Part shown: positions 1-11,284 of the stretch, piece after piece | How positions within the stretch are numbered: position 1 is the first letter of the stretch | Layout of the letters: every line of letters begins with the position of its first letter | Assembly: GCF_029873635.1 (NCBI RefSeq) | Contig: NC_080422.1 | Span: 15,716,049-15,780,048, forward strand | Reading direction: 5' to 3' | From: Malania oleifera | Lineage: Eukaryota > Streptophyta > Magnoliopsida > Santalales > Ximeniaceae | Length of the DNA: 64,000 bases | The notes under the pieces: generated by a model | Database searches by the model: none | Told to the model about the DNA's origin: nothing | Seen by the model: only the letters and a program-made list of their open reading frames with translations | Position numbers and translations under genes: made by a program

Positions 1-152
1 GAAACTAAATTTGCAAATACAACAACATGAGCTCTAAGCACGACTACAAGTTTGAATCAAGACAACTATTACTTAAACGCCTAAACTTATTTCACTTTTT
101 TGGTGATTCAAATCTTTCATATTATTTTCTCTCAAATGGCCATCCTAAATTT
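1..152. other. left flank, nothing recognised
   Basis: Short AT-rich stretch before the target duplication of the first copia element. I see no coding, RNA or repeat signal in it. Confidence 0.5.
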
Positions 153-157
153 CTTAT

Positions 158-177
158 TGTCAAAGTTCAAAATCCAA

Positions 178-219
<42 letters not shown>

Positions 220-355
220 GCCGCACGCAAGCAAGCCAACAGCTGCAATACTTGCTTAACAACATAATACAAAAGAATACATAATAGAATAAACTTAAAC
301 CTAATATATGTACATGGACTAAAAATGCCCCAAATTAAATATATATCATCTAACA
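158..355 (-). repeat. 3' LTR of copia H with (GA)n microsatellite
   Basis: The minus strand reads TGTTAGATGA at its start (355) and ends near 158. It matches the 5' LTR at 6730-6921 along its length. A (GA)n run at about 181-216 has expanded relative to the short GA run in the 5' LTR. The adjoining purine-rich tract and the outer CTTAT duplication support the borders. Confidence 0.9.
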
Positions 356-368
356 TCCCCCCTCAAAC

Positions 369-815
369 TCACGATGGCGCACCAAGAAGCATCGAAAGTT
401 TGTCAAGTAGAAACTGGAAACGACTAATAGTGTGGGACTTTGTGAAAAAGTCAGCCAACTGCATAGTAGAGAAAATGAATGGGAAAGAGATGATTCCTAG
501 GCGAACATGATGACGTGTGAGATGACAATCAATTTCAATATGCTTAGTGCATTCATGAAAGATAGAGTTATGAGCAATCTGAATAGCACTAGTGTTGTCG
601 CAATACATAAGAGTGGGTTCAGCAAATAACCAACGCAACCAAACTATTTTAGCAATAGTTGAAGCCATGACACGATACTCAGCCTTAGTAGAAGAACGAG
701 AAACTACAGATTACTTCTTGCTTTTCCAGGAAATAAGAGAGTCACCAACAAAAATACAGAAACTAGTTGTGGACTTGTGGTCTGTAGGATCTCCAGCCTA
801 ATCAGCATCAGAATA
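369..815 (-). pseudogene. copia H RNase H domain (C-terminal part of pol)
   Basis: On the minus strand the fragment starts in the copia motif YSDAD followed by AGDPTD, with the usual Trp codon replaced by a TAG stop. It continues to YCDNTSAIQIAHNS and TKHIEIDCH, hallmarks of copia RNase H, and ends at LLDKL just before the polypurine tract and 3' LTR. It is separated from the rest of pol by the solo LTR at 816-2715. The target duplication GAATA (811-815 and 2716-2720) shows the two pol parts were once contiguous. Confidence 0.88.
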
Positions 816-2715
816 TGAAATTAGGAATAGCTTCCAAGGGGGGGGGGTTAATTGGATTCTTTTTTATTTTAATAATTTTTGAGCTTTTGCTTATGATACC
901 AAGAAAAACACAATTAATAACTGATAATTACACTTGAAAATATTGAAATTTAAATTCACAAGTCAATCAATGAAATCAAAACAGTTCAACCACTCAACCA
1001 AGAATATTAGTACTTTTTTCAATTTTCCTGTGATTGTTTATCATCTTTTTTGAGTAACCTCTTCGTATGCACTTCTCTTGATCAAGATTTTCGAAGATTA
1101 ACTAACGTACTCCCTTTTTGGTTTCCGCAAACGGTTAATCAAAACGTACTTTCTAAATATCAAGAGTTTTTGTTTATGTCTAACTTTTGAAACTTGCAAC
1201 CTGCACTTTAAATCACACAACAACAGCAAGTACAGAATATAGAAAGTAAAGAAGAGAGAAAGACACAAGGTTTTTTACGAGGTTCGGTTTCAACACAGCC
1301 TACGTCCTCGCCCTTAGCAAAACACCGAAGGGTTCCACTATAGCAGTTCTGTTACCGGGTGGAACAACACCTGTTTAAAAAACTCCTTGGCTAAGGCAAG
1401 AGCCCGCCTTCTCCAAAAAATATACCCTTGTTTGGTCAACGATCTGACAGCCTGGAATCGTCTAAAATCTACAAGAGAGATATCAAAAAGCTGGTGTACA
1501 AGAGATGCTCACACAAAGAGCAGATTAGTACAAATTGAAACTATGTACTTCAAAAGATAAATATCAAGAAAGAAATACACTTTTGAACCTTTACAAGGAT
1601 TTCACCAAATTCCTTTTCTCCAGATGAGAAATTAGTAATCTTTCTTCAGGAATTGATGAGCAAAAAATATCAGAGTCACAGCACTTTCAGATTGCAAGAG
1701 ATTGAACAAAGTGAGATTTTGAGAGCAAGAGAGTTTAAGAGATTTTCAATGCTTAGTGTATTTTTTGATTTACAAGAACCATGTATTTATAGGCTTCCAA
1801 GCAAGTTTCCTTGTTGCAAAAGTTTCCTTAGAGAGTTTCCCAAGTTGTTAGAAAATTTGGGGTTCAAACAGCTATAATTTAAAAAATAAGATTTTTTAAA
1901 AATTTTCCTGTTGAACAGTGTTCAGAAGTCTGAGGGTTCAGATGTCTGAGGATTCGAGGTCAGACATCTGAAGTTTCTGAAACCCTTTAAAAATTGAACT
2001 AGATACAGGGTCAGATGTCTGAAGAGAAGTTTCAGACGTCTAAGGTGCCAGGTTCAAATGTCTGAAGTCGCGAGTTCAAACGTCTGAACTGCTACTGTCT
2101 ATTTCTGTTTTGATCCATAAAATCTTCAGATGTCTGAAGTAATTCTTCAGATGTCTGAACATTGAAGAATGTCTGAACATGAAGTTCAGTCATCTGATCT
2201 GCCAAGAACATGTTTTAGAAAATATTTTTCTTTTAAAACTGATTTGCTCTCTTATGATTTTTACAAGACTTGTTTCAATATTCTTAAATAGGTCTTTAAG
2301 TCCTTATAATCTCTTGAAAGAGCCTCAAAACATATTTCAAACGATATTTTAGCTTTTGAAATACTTACAACATATTTCCTAAAACTTTGTATGCCAAACT
2401 TGACATCTTCCTCAATCTTTGCTTTTGAAGTTCTTTGCTTGAGCTGCAAATATCTAAGTTTCTCTTTGGATCATTGAATAGTTGTCCCATACTTGATTCA
2501 TAATTGATCTTCACTTGAACCACACTTGATCTTTTCTTGAACCATACTTGAGCTTTACTTGAACCATACTTGAACTTTACTTGAACCATACTAGAACTTT
2601 ACTTAAACCATACTTGATCCATATTTCCTGAAACACAAAAACTCAACCTTTCCAAGTTAAATAGTCCTTTGTTTGTTATCACCAAAACCAATTGAAAAAC
2701 CTTGTTAGGCCAACA
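816..2715 (-). mobile_element. solo LTR I (copia, about 1.9 kb) inserted in copia H
   Basis: The insert is flanked by the 5-bp direct repeat GAATA (811-815, 2716-2720) inside the RNase H coding region. On the minus strand it begins TGTTGGCCTAAC and ends in TTTCA. It shares layout with the LTRs of A, B and the solo LTR at 38641: a block of short palindromes (1920-2200), a TATA box (1784-1791), a cACGAGGTTCGG...CCTACGTCC block (about 1275-1310) and a C-rich end. No internal coding region is present, so I read it as a solo LTR left by LTR-LTR recombination. Confidence 0.85.
1784..2200 (-). promoter_or_regulatory. palindrome cluster plus TATA box in solo LTR I (U3)
   Basis: Roughly ten irregularly spaced copies of a palindrome of the TTCAGA-TG-TCTGAA type lie between about 1920 and 2195; one variant contains CAGACGTCTG. 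On the minus strand they precede a TATAAATA box (1784-1791) by about 130 bp. Position and layout suggest U3 enhancer-like repeats; the function is inferred. Confidence 0.55.
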
Positions 2716-3705
2716 GAATAAGCACGAAGTTCCAAAGTAGATGTAGAAGGAAGTAACTCTGATACAATGTCCCTCTAATATAATGTAAGAGACAGAGAAC
2801 AGTAGCCCAATGGATCATAGTGGGAGAGGAGACAAAGTCACTTACAATATATACTGCATATGTAATATCAGGTCGAGTGATGGAGAGATAACCAAAATGC
2901 CAACAATAATACGATATAAAGTTGGATCCGCCAATGGAACCCCATCAGAAGAAGTATAATGAACTTGAGTTCAAGAGGAGTTTCTATAGTTGGAGTATTA
3001 TTAAGATGAGCTTTTTGAATGACATCAGCTACATATATAGACTGAGAGAGGAGATAACCTTTAGTAGAATAGGTTACTTCAATGCCAAGGAAGTATCTCA
3101 AGGGTCCCAAATCTTTCGTTTCAAAGTGGTGGTGCAACTCTGATTTCAATTCTACAATCCCATCTGTATCATCTCCAGTTAAAATCATATCATCTACGTA
3201 AAGAAGGAGAATAATACGCCCAACAGATGTATAACGAGTAAACAAGGCAGAATTATGATCACTTGAGCGGAAGCCAAAAGAACAAAGTACTTCAAAGAAC
3301 TTCTCAAACCAAGCCCTAGGAGCTTGTTTAAGAACATAAAAAGCTTTTCTTAGTCTACAAACCTCCCCTAAATGATGAGAAAAACTAGGGGGTGGAGACA
3401 TATAAACTTCTTCTTTGAGATCCCTGTTTAGGAAGGCATTCTTTACATCTAATTGTGAGAGGTTCCACTGGTTAATAGAAACTACTGCAATCAAAGTACG
3501 TACAAATGTCATCTTAGTAATTAGTGCAAATGTCTCCATATAATAAAAAACCAACTTTTTGAGTAAACTCTTTTGCAACCAAACATGCCTTATATCTTTC
3601 AACAGAACCATCAGACTTAGTTTTGATCTTGTAGATCCAGCGACATCCCACTACCGTTTTATTAGGGGGAAGAGGTACCAACTCCCACATGCTGGTCTTA
3701 TACAA
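2716..3705 (-). pseudogene. copia H reverse transcriptase
   Basis: The minus strand encodes a copia reverse transcriptase in two overlapping frames (3705-3514, then 3611-2868), so at least one frameshift is present. Visible motifs are WELVPLPPNKTVVGCRWIYK at the N-terminus, LDVKNAFLNRDL, LRKAFYVLKQAPRAWFEKF and the catalytic YVDDMILTGDD, followed by LGPLRYFLGIEV. The end reaches LELRAYS at the GAATA duplication, where the solo LTR cuts it from RNase H. The YVDD box is intact, but the ORF as a whole is broken. Confidence 0.9.
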
Positions 3706-3722
3706 AGCAGCAAGTTCTTCAT

Positions 3723-4857
3723 TTATAGCCTATTTCCAAAGAGGGGCAAGAGCTGCCTCCTTATAGGAAGCAAGCTCACAATGGGAATGAAGAGAACTAA
3801 AAAAGAAGCAAAACTAGAAGAATAACAAGAATTAGATGCAAGAAGATATGAATCAAGATGAGAAGAGGGCTTATGCAGTCGCATTGGATAACGAAAAGAT
3901 GCAGGATCCACATGATCGGTAGATGAAGAGGAGTTCGCCAGGGAGGATGGGGGATTTGTACCCGTAGAAGAAAATGAAGGACAAGGAGAAGAAATAGGAG
4001 CAATTGGGGAAGAATCTAAATCAATATCACAAGTAAAAGGATCAATATTTACAAGGTCAGACTCATTTAAGATGTTAGAGCTTGTTGGAATAGAGAAGAA
4101 AGGAATGTGTTCAATAAGAACGATATCCTTTTTGTCCATCACCATAACCAAGAAACACACACACAGAGGATCGTGCAAACAACCTAGAGTGCTCAGTATG
4201 AGGACGAAGGACAAAGCATGTGCAACCAAATACTCTCAAATGAAAATACTCTGGAGCCTTGCCATACAATTTCTCATAAGGAGAGATTCCCAAATTAGGA
4301 GCAGTAGGAATTCTATTAATCAAATATGTGGCAGTGAGAACTACTTCTCCCCAGAATACTTTGGGAACATTACTAGAAAGGAGAAGGGATCGAGTTGTCT
4401 CAATAATGTGCTGATGTTTTCTTTCAGCCACACTATTTTGCTCAGGAGTGTCTGTGCACAATGATTGATGTATGGTGCTATTAGAGGTAAGTATGGTGGA
4501 AAACTCAGTAGAATTAAATTCCCTCACCAAATCGCACCTGAAACACTTAATGACAGTTGAATGTTGTGTTTGAATACAAAACATTTTATAGATGCTAATG
4601 AAATTAGAATGTTTCTTCATAAGGTATATACAAGTAAAACAAGTATAATCATCAATGACAGAAACATAATATCGAGATCCTCCCTTTGAGGCATTAGGAA
4701 TTAGTCCCCAAACATCAGAATGGATTAGATCAAACAGTATAAGAGACATTGATGTACTTTTATTAAAGAGCATAGTAGAGCATTTTGCAAGCTTATAACC
4801 ACTACAATCAGAAAGGTCATGAGAAGATAAATTTCTTAAGACACTTGTGGAAACCAA
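3723..4857 (-). pseudogene. copia H integrase core and integrase-RT linker
   Basis: Residues of an rve-type integrase are clear on the minus strand (4857-4111): HSDVWGLIPNASKGG, SVIDDYT, PEQNSVAERKHQHIIE and ATYLINRIP, then the FGCTCFV segment typical after the copia catalytic core. The second catalytic Asp region (about 4520-4550) is diverged, and the frame changes near 4110-4230 into a Ser/Pro-rich linker (4229-3723). It sits between the GAG-pre-integrase part and RT, as in copia pol. Confidence 0.88.
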
Positions 4858-4928
4858 AAATCTTAGTTGTGAACTAGAAACATGTCCAAGGTGTGAATGT
4901 CATAAATAAAATTTAAAAGAATTGGAAC

Positions 4929-5660
4929 TCAAACGAAATGATGAGACAAACCAACACTAGAACCAGCAAATTCCTTGACCCGAAGCTCTTCTAACACATA
5001 CAATCTCCCCTTCCTACAGCCTGTCCCAATTAACTTCTTGGAATGTGGATCCTGCACAAAACATAAGGTTGGAGTAAAAGAAACATTGTATCTAGAATCA
5101 CATAATTGGCTAATAGAAATCAAATTCAATGAAATTTGAGAAATAAAAAAAAGACATCAGAAAGACACAAATAAGATGAAATGATAGAACTGATACCTAC
5201 CAATGGCATTGGGGTACCATTGACTGCCAAAAAAGATGAAGGTGTCAAGGTAGAAGAAATTAATGTAAATGGAGAGATGTTATTTGACATATGATGAGTA
5301 GCACCTGAGTCAAATACCTAAGTAGACGGAGATATACCTGAAGTGGATGAGGAGGACAAACCTATGGAGGGAGAAACAGATAAGACATTAGGCTGTGATG
5401 TAGAAAGAAGCTTTTACAACTGCTCTGCAATAAGACATAGTATATGCATGGTGGGAGACGACTATTCTGATAATATAGTGGCTGCAATGTGATAATGCCT
5501 AGCCTTCGAAATTTGTTGTTGTCTCTTACTTAATAATAATGAACATTGAGTCTTCCAATAACCCATTTTCTTATAATAACTACACTCATCGTTGACAACT
5601 TTTTTATGTCAATTTTGACCCTTGGAAAATTACTTAGATGAGAGAGCTAAAATAGTCAGA
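4929..5660 (-). pseudogene. copia H gag zinc knuckle, protease and GAG-pre-integrase segment
   Basis: On the minus strand, a degraded zinc knuckle (about 5590-5530; the CXXC pair is damaged, KKMGYWKTQC remains) is followed by the protease motif VFDSGATHHMS (about 5320-5285). Then comes SLNLISISQLCDSRYNVSF and a GAG-pre-integrase stretch ending near 4929. A TAG stop precedes the protease motif. Upstream (above about 5700) copia similarity stops, so the gag N-terminal half is missing. Confidence 0.8.
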
Positions 5661-6016
5661 GTAGGAATAGGAGAAGCCTTTTACCCACATATGACTTGAG
5701 ACGTACTTCCTCTGTCATTAGTTTACTAACAATTGAATCAACAACCACCTTCAAAAGAAATAAAAAACGAAGACAAAGACGAATACTGTCCAAGCCAAAA
5801 GCAGCAACGAAGCCAAAGATGAAGACTGTCCAAGCCAAAAGCAGCAACGAAGCCAAAGACAGAGGGGAGGGCTGCGAATTAATTACAAACTGAGGGACAA
5901 AACAACACTGCACTTATTGATTTCAATCTAATGAAACCCAAGTCAGTCATATTCCTCTAGAACTATAAAATTCTGATGTGGCAAGCCTTAGTTGCTGCAA
6001 ATTCAACAAATCTCCA
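5656..6016 (-). other. non-copia filler between kinase fragment and gag remnant, with 40-bp-period repeat
   Basis: This part of H resembles neither copia gag nor kinase. It holds two copies of a 35-bp unit (5785-5819 and 5825-5859) spaced 40 bp apart and rich in AAGCCAAA. An 85-codon minus-strand reading frame (5913-5656) covers it, but its hydrophobic, repetitive product resembles no protein I know. Confidence 0.45.
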
Positions 6017-6539
6017 TACCACCCGCTGCTGCCATTGTAAGCATAGGCACTGCAAGAACAGTTTTTTTGGGCTATGAATGCAGCACTGAGGACTTGGAAT
6101 ACCCAAAATCACAAATCTTTAAACGAGAAGCCTGGCTTCCTTCCAATAAATTCTCATCCAATTTCAAGTCTTTATGACATACTTGCATTGCGTGATAGTA
6201 GCTTACTCCTGATATGAATTGTTGGAAGAAGAAACGAGCGTCGTCCTCACTGAACCGGCCTGCATTGCATATCCGCTCAAAAAGCTCTCCTCCAGATGCA
6301 TATTGTTCAAATTGGTGCCAGAAACAAAGCTCTGGTCCAACTTTCTGGAAACGAACCAGCGTGCCCCATTTTAGAGGCAACGTCGGGGCTTCTTTAGCTG
6401 TGCGTGGACGCCGAGGGTGAAGGAGACAACCAAGTGACCTGTGACAGCAGCGGCGGCCCAAGGACGCAGTGCAGGGATTCAGAGACGATGCAGAGACGGT
6501 GCAGGGAGGGAGTTTGGCGTCAGCAACAGTCGTCGCCAC
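6016..6539 (-). pseudogene. SnRK2-type Ser/Thr kinase fragment captured in copia H
   Basis: A 155-codon minus-strand frame (6539-6072) carries residues 62-155 of clear plant SnRK2 (SRK2/SAPK) kinase similarity. Residues 80-97 read [18 protein letters not shown], followed by [25 protein letters not shown] and [16 protein letters not shown]. The catalytic-loop HRD is HKD (122-124); DFG (144-146) is kept. The frame stops where the family continues QPKSTVGTP; traces of that continuation run to about 6016 after a frameshift. The N-lobe with its ATP-binding loop and Lys, and the C-lobe after DFG, are absent. Residues 1-61 are not kinase-like. No intron interrupts about 95 codons, suggesting a processed-mRNA origin. 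It is not expected to be an active kinase. Confidence 0.85.
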
Positions 6540-6718
6540 GAAGAAGAACTCCGACGAAACGAACCTGCTAGAAAAGAGCCTAACGTTGTGCCCACTAATA
6601 CTGTATTTTTAGTCATGAATTTCAAACGTTACTAATACCCTCATCACTAAAAATTAGTTTTCTTACAGTGATCCAGAAATTCTGGACAACCAGAGAGAGA
6701 AGGCATTACACCTATGTA

Positions 6719-6729
6719 CTTTGATACCA
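6719..6729 (-). other. primer binding site of copia H
   Basis: The minus strand reads TGGTATCAAAG directly after the 5' LTR end. This is the tRNA-iMet-complementary site (canonical TGGTATCAGAG) with one difference. Confidence 0.85.
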
Positions 6730-6921
6730 TGTTAAAGTTCATAATCCAATGAGAGAGAGAGAGGACAGGGTAGCTGCACTTAGGCGAGCCAACGACTGTA
6801 GCTGCACGCAGGCGAGCCAACGACTGTAATACTTGCTCAAAGAATACATAATAAAATAAACCTAAACCTAATATATGTACATAAACTAAAATGCCCTTAA
6901 TTAAATATATATTATCTAACA
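6730..6921 (-). repeat. 5' LTR of copia H
   Basis: The minus strand starts TGTTAGATAATA at 6921 and ends TTTAACA at 6730, directly followed by the primer binding site. It pairs with the LTR at 158-355. The outer CTTAT at 6922-6926 duplicates 153-157. Confidence 0.9.
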
Positions 6922-6926
6922 CTTAT

Positions 6927-9263
6927 AAAACTAAACTCTCAACTCTCACCCTATGTTTGGAGAGACATTAGATTTAGATTTGTATTAAATTTGAATAAGA
7001 TATAATATAAAATTATATTAAAATTTATTCAAATTTATCTAAATTCAAGATCTAAGGTCCAAAATTCATGTCCCAACTTATTTACAATATTATTGAAAAT
7101 CTCTCCCAAAATAAAAGTGACTAAACAATCATTCATTCAATAATTTAGAGATCAATATAAAAAAATAAAAATAACAATTAGAGTTCACCCAAATTTGGAC
7201 TAATAATAAAATAACTCAATATACAAAAATAATTTTATTACTTTTTTCATAAAATATTTATAGAAATCTAAGAATCTAAATTTGTTTATTTGAATTAGGA
7301 CAAACTAAATTATGAAGAAAAAAAATTAAAAACAAAATAAATTACTCCCTCAAATCTTGTTCATTTGTACTTAGAATCCATGTTGAGTGAATGCAATCTC
7401 AAAAATCTTATTGTTCTAAACCTATTATCTACATATTGTGAGTGAGTGTGTGTGTGTGTGTTTTGTATATTAAGTGAGTGCGATCCCCAAAAACTTCACT
7501 GCTCTTAACTTAATATATACATAGTAATTGCTTTTCATAAATTGAGTAAATTCCAGCAATACCTCTTTAATTTTATGAATATGACAATCCATCCTCTGAG
7601 TTTTAAAAAACTATCAAATAAATCCTCCAGAGATTTAATTTTATGGACAGAAAGAACTTTCTATTAGTCAATTGTTAAAAAACTAGGTGAAAGAAATAAA
7701 TTTTTAACCTAATAAAATGACATTTTTAGCCTTTCAATATTCAAGTTGATAATATGAATTAAGATAACAACATTAATTTAATAAATTAAGTTGGGGAAAT
7801 TGGTCATTTAATTATTATGTTTTGAAAAATAAATTGGCAACAAGTAGTATGTTCAATCGATTTTCGTTTTGACTATTCTAATTGGTTCAACTGGTTTAAG
7901 TCAACAGATTGACATTAGTATATCAATGTAATTATATTAATATTCAAAATTTTGAAAAATATATAAAAATGAAAAATAGATGACTAATACCAATAAATTA
8001 GAAAAACAAACCTACATAATCACAACGTTCTAAAATGATTTTTATATACTATTTTTATGCAAATGAAATAGCTAAACACATCTTAAAAACAAAAATAAAT
8101 ATAGTTTAGCATTTTTTTAAATTGTAATAACTTATCAAACATAGTGTTAGAAAAAATCATAAGTTCATACTTCGTATAAAAATGAACGAGTCATTTTATA
8201 TTTAAAATTGAAATAGTAAATGGATAAAAAAAAACAACTTAAATTTATATTAATTGATTGATCCTACAATTTGAATTAGTTTGTCCAAGTTAACTGGTAT
8301 GTCAATTTCTCTCAATTTTATTGAGGTTATTATGTTACGAAATACAACATGCTCCGAAAAATAAGTTGGTTCCAATTTGACGAACTAACATTTTGTACTT
8401 AGCATTGTAAGTATTTCTATGATTTAAAAGAAATTCTAAATTTTTCATATGTATATATAAGTTTTTTTAAAAATAATAATAAAATTATGTTGTTACAAAT
8501 GTTAATGATAAAGTCAAACTAATCATACAAGTCAATTTAAGAACTCAGAATCCGCGAATTGCTTACTATTTGGTTTTCATGATATCATACTTAATTGGTA
8601 TTATTTTTTCAAGCAAATTTATTAAATTTATATTATTTTTATCATAATTAAACAAAAATATTAGAAATATTACTTTTTTAATGATAACATTTATATTGTT
8701 TATAGAGATAAAAGACATTCACCTCCTCGGAAATTTGACAAAAAGACAGAGACCTTCCCTAAAATTTCAAGAATGTCACATACATCTATTGAAGTTTACC
8801 AAAAGACACATATCTCCCTTAAAAAACTTATCTTTTTTTTATAAAATATTAAAAAAATTAGTTTTTTTAGTAAACCTTAAAGAAGATATTTGAAATTCTT
8901 AAAACATCAAGAGAGGTCCGTGGAATTTTTGAAATCTAAGGGGAGGTTATTGTCTTTTTACTAAATTTCAGAAAAGATCAATATCTTTTGCCTTAAATTT
9001 AAGAATTAACTAATTGTTGATTAATGAAAGGTTCACTACAATAATAACAGTCAATATCATTAGATTTTTAATAATTTGTGAAAATTGAGACAAGAGTATG
9101 TTATATTCTAATTAAGAACTAAGGGATGGTACTAAATTTTATGCTTTGAGAACTATAGTCCACCCTCAAATGTATTTGAATCCGCCCCCAAGTCCCTAAA
9201 AAGAGGTTTAAAATAGTAATTTTAAAAAAAATAATAATAAGTCAATTCTACAGCAGGGGTGAG
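6927..9263. other. AT-rich intergenic sequence, no gene
   Basis: About 2.3 kb of AT-rich sequence with only short chance reading frames. A (GT)n run lies near 7441-7461. Around 8700-8960 there are paired phrases of the AAAAGACA type that look like a degraded repeat. I recognise no protein, RNA gene or bounded transposon. Confidence 0.5.
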
Positions 9264-11231
9264 TGTTGACCTAGTTGGTCATATCTCAGTTTTGATAATG
9301 ATAAATACATTTAGTACTAATGTTTGTACTGAGGATTGCGTGCAGGTCCACCTTACGCTTGTATTTGAACAGAGAGCTACATCATGATGGCGTATGGTGA
9401 TCATGCAAAAGAATGAAGAAAAATTGTGTTGTATTTGTAATTATTTTTATATTTTTCATTTTGGGCTGTAATTTAATTATGGGTTATACCTCAATATGAC
9501 TTGTAATAATTTGCATCATGCATGGTAGGTAGATATGCTCAAACATGACCTTAGTTGGACTTTAGGTTCCTACACATAGTGCACTAAGTCCCCAATATCA
9601 CATAATTTATCAGGGAAATTAACTCGAGTATAATTGGGTTGAAAGGGCCAAATTTTGTGAGCAGTCGGACGACTGAACCTGGTAGTTCAAATTGCCTTGG
9701 TCGACCAAACCGTGGACGAGTCAAAAGTTGACCTGAGTTCGGCAAATCGAACCAAAATGAATGTATCTTCCACAGGTGACCAAACCTGTGTCGGGACCTT
9801 TCCCACCAACTCTAGCGCCCGAACATCACGTTCATTTTACTCTCGGGCGACCGAACTTATGAGTTCAGCATACCAAACTTCAGATCAGGCACCCGAATCG
9901 CAATTTTTTTAGGAATCACCTCATTCAGCAAACCGAACATTTTTTCAGGCACCTGAACCATGAAAATGCCTTTTATTGCTGTGTTTATTCGGTTGGCTAA
10001 ACTTAGGCTCGGGCACCCAAAACTCTCGAGTTGGTTTTATTTTTAACCGAGATAAAAGGGGTTAAACTGGGTTAAAATATTAAACTTGTTTAAAATATTT
10101 TTAATAATGCCTATTAAGTCCCCGACGCTCATGAAATTGATCTTGCCTATATATACAAGTTCATTTGCAAAAATTAGCAAGGGATTAGCAAAATTATTAA
10201 GGTCAAATTCTATTAAATTTCCAAAATCCTATTTTTATCTATACTACTCCTATACACTCAAAAACTTCAATTTCTTTGATTATCCAAGTGTTGTGAGTGT
10301 GCTAAGAGTGCTTGTGCTTTATTCCATATTACTTAATACTCTCATTTGTGTGGTTTATTGATTGATTTTTTTAGAGTTAAGCTTAAGTTCTCCCACTGAT
10401 TTTATCTAATAAATCTTGTGTGAGAAAACTTAGAAGCTTGTGGGTGCTTGCATTGATATTGCAAGATACCTTAACCCTTATTTTTGTGTGCAAAATATTT
10501 TCTTAGGCTTGTATTCAAACATCTCTTATGCTTAGTATATTGAGAACATATTGTTGAGGTCATCTTGCTAGCATCTTTTGAAATCATAAACTGATATTGT
10601 GATATTTCATACTGCGGTTCAAAGTTTTCTTAGAAATATACTTTAGATCTTGATAGCTTATCTACACTAGATTGAGTGTTTGACACACATCATTAAGCAC
10701 TGAGCATATTTACTATCGTTTGTGCTTGCGTTATTATTTGAGCTATACTGTGGTACATATCTGCTTGTTTAAGAATCATATTTTAATTTACGTAAATTTT
10801 CATACATTTGTTGTATTCCAGGCATGGGCATGAAGAGGGAGACTAGCCCTGTGGAATAATCTCGGATTAGATTAGACCCTGTTAGGAATGTTAGGTGCAC
10901 CATCTTGGTAAGGTGTGGTTAGGTTGAGGTCAGCCCCGCTAATTGACCTAGTTGTAACCGGTGCCACTCCACCCATGAAGTGAGCTTATAGTAGAATCCT
11001 TGTGTTGAAGAGCCAAGGTGGGGACGTAGGCACTTTGGCCGAATCTGAATAACATATCGTGTGTGCTGTTTATTCTTCCGCATTTTATATTATCGCACGT
11101 GTATGTTTTATTTATGATTGTGACAGACCCTAGGTTGTGTAATACTGCTGCTAGACTAGTTAACCTAAGGATAAAATTTTTAAATCTCCAGTTCACCCCC
11201 CCCCCCTCTTGGGATTGCACTAAAACTAACA
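9264..11231 (+). repeat. 5' LTR of element A
   Basis: Starts TGTTGACC and ends CTAACA, followed by AA and the primer binding site. Contains, in order, a cluster of GGGCGACCGAAC-type motifs (9660-10030), a TATATATA box (10148-10155) and a C-run near the 3' end (about 11195-11206). It matches 15783-17738 throughout, with many substitutions and small indels. Confidence 0.9.
9660..10155 (+). promoter_or_regulatory. palindrome cluster and TATA box, 5' LTR of A
   Basis: Repeated motifs of the CGGGCGACCGAAC / CGGGCACCCGAA kind occupy 9660-10030, and TATATATA follows at 10148. The 3' LTR has the same block at 16180-16520 with TATA at 16649; there one copy is the perfect palindrome GGGCGCCC. Likely the U3 promoter region; role inferred from position. 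Confidence 0.55.
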
Positions 11232-11233
11232 AG

Positions 11234-11246
11234 TGGTATCAGAGCC
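11234..11246 (+). other. tRNA-iMet primer binding site of element A
   Basis: TGGTATCAGAGCC, the exact plant initiator-Met complement, two bases after the LTR end. Confidence 0.92.
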
Positions 11247-11284
11247 TCGTCACTTAGACTTAAAACATTATTTAGTAAAAGATC

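Larger units (their letters stand above)
158..6921 (-). mobile_element. Ty1/copia retrotransposon H, complete but decayed, with captured kinase fragment
   Basis: This is a full-length copia element read on the minus strand. Short LTRs of about 195 bp sit at 6730-6921 (5') and 158-355 (3'). The 5-bp target duplication CTTAT is present on both outer sides (153-157 and 6922-6926), which fixes the borders. A tRNA-iMet-type primer site lies at 6719-6729 and a purine-rich tract at about 356-370. Domain order on the minus strand is kinase fragment, zinc knuckle, protease, integrase, reverse transcriptase, RNase H, the copia order. The pol frame has stops and frameshifts. A 1.9-kb solo LTR (816-2715) splits RNase H. 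The usual gag N-terminal domain is not visible; its place is taken by non-copia sequence (about 5700-6640). The element is not autonomous. Confidence 0.92.

Noticed and set aside
11234-11246. Possible tRNA gene around TGGTATCAGAGCC
   Set aside because: Only the 13-bp complement to the tRNA 3' end is present, which is a primer binding site and not a tRNA gene.
10948-11257. Frames near the ends of the A LTRs (also 17449-17730) and near 24394, 31389 and 38963
   Set aside because: All fall in the conserved U5-like block of the copia LTRs; open only by chance and not conserved in frame.
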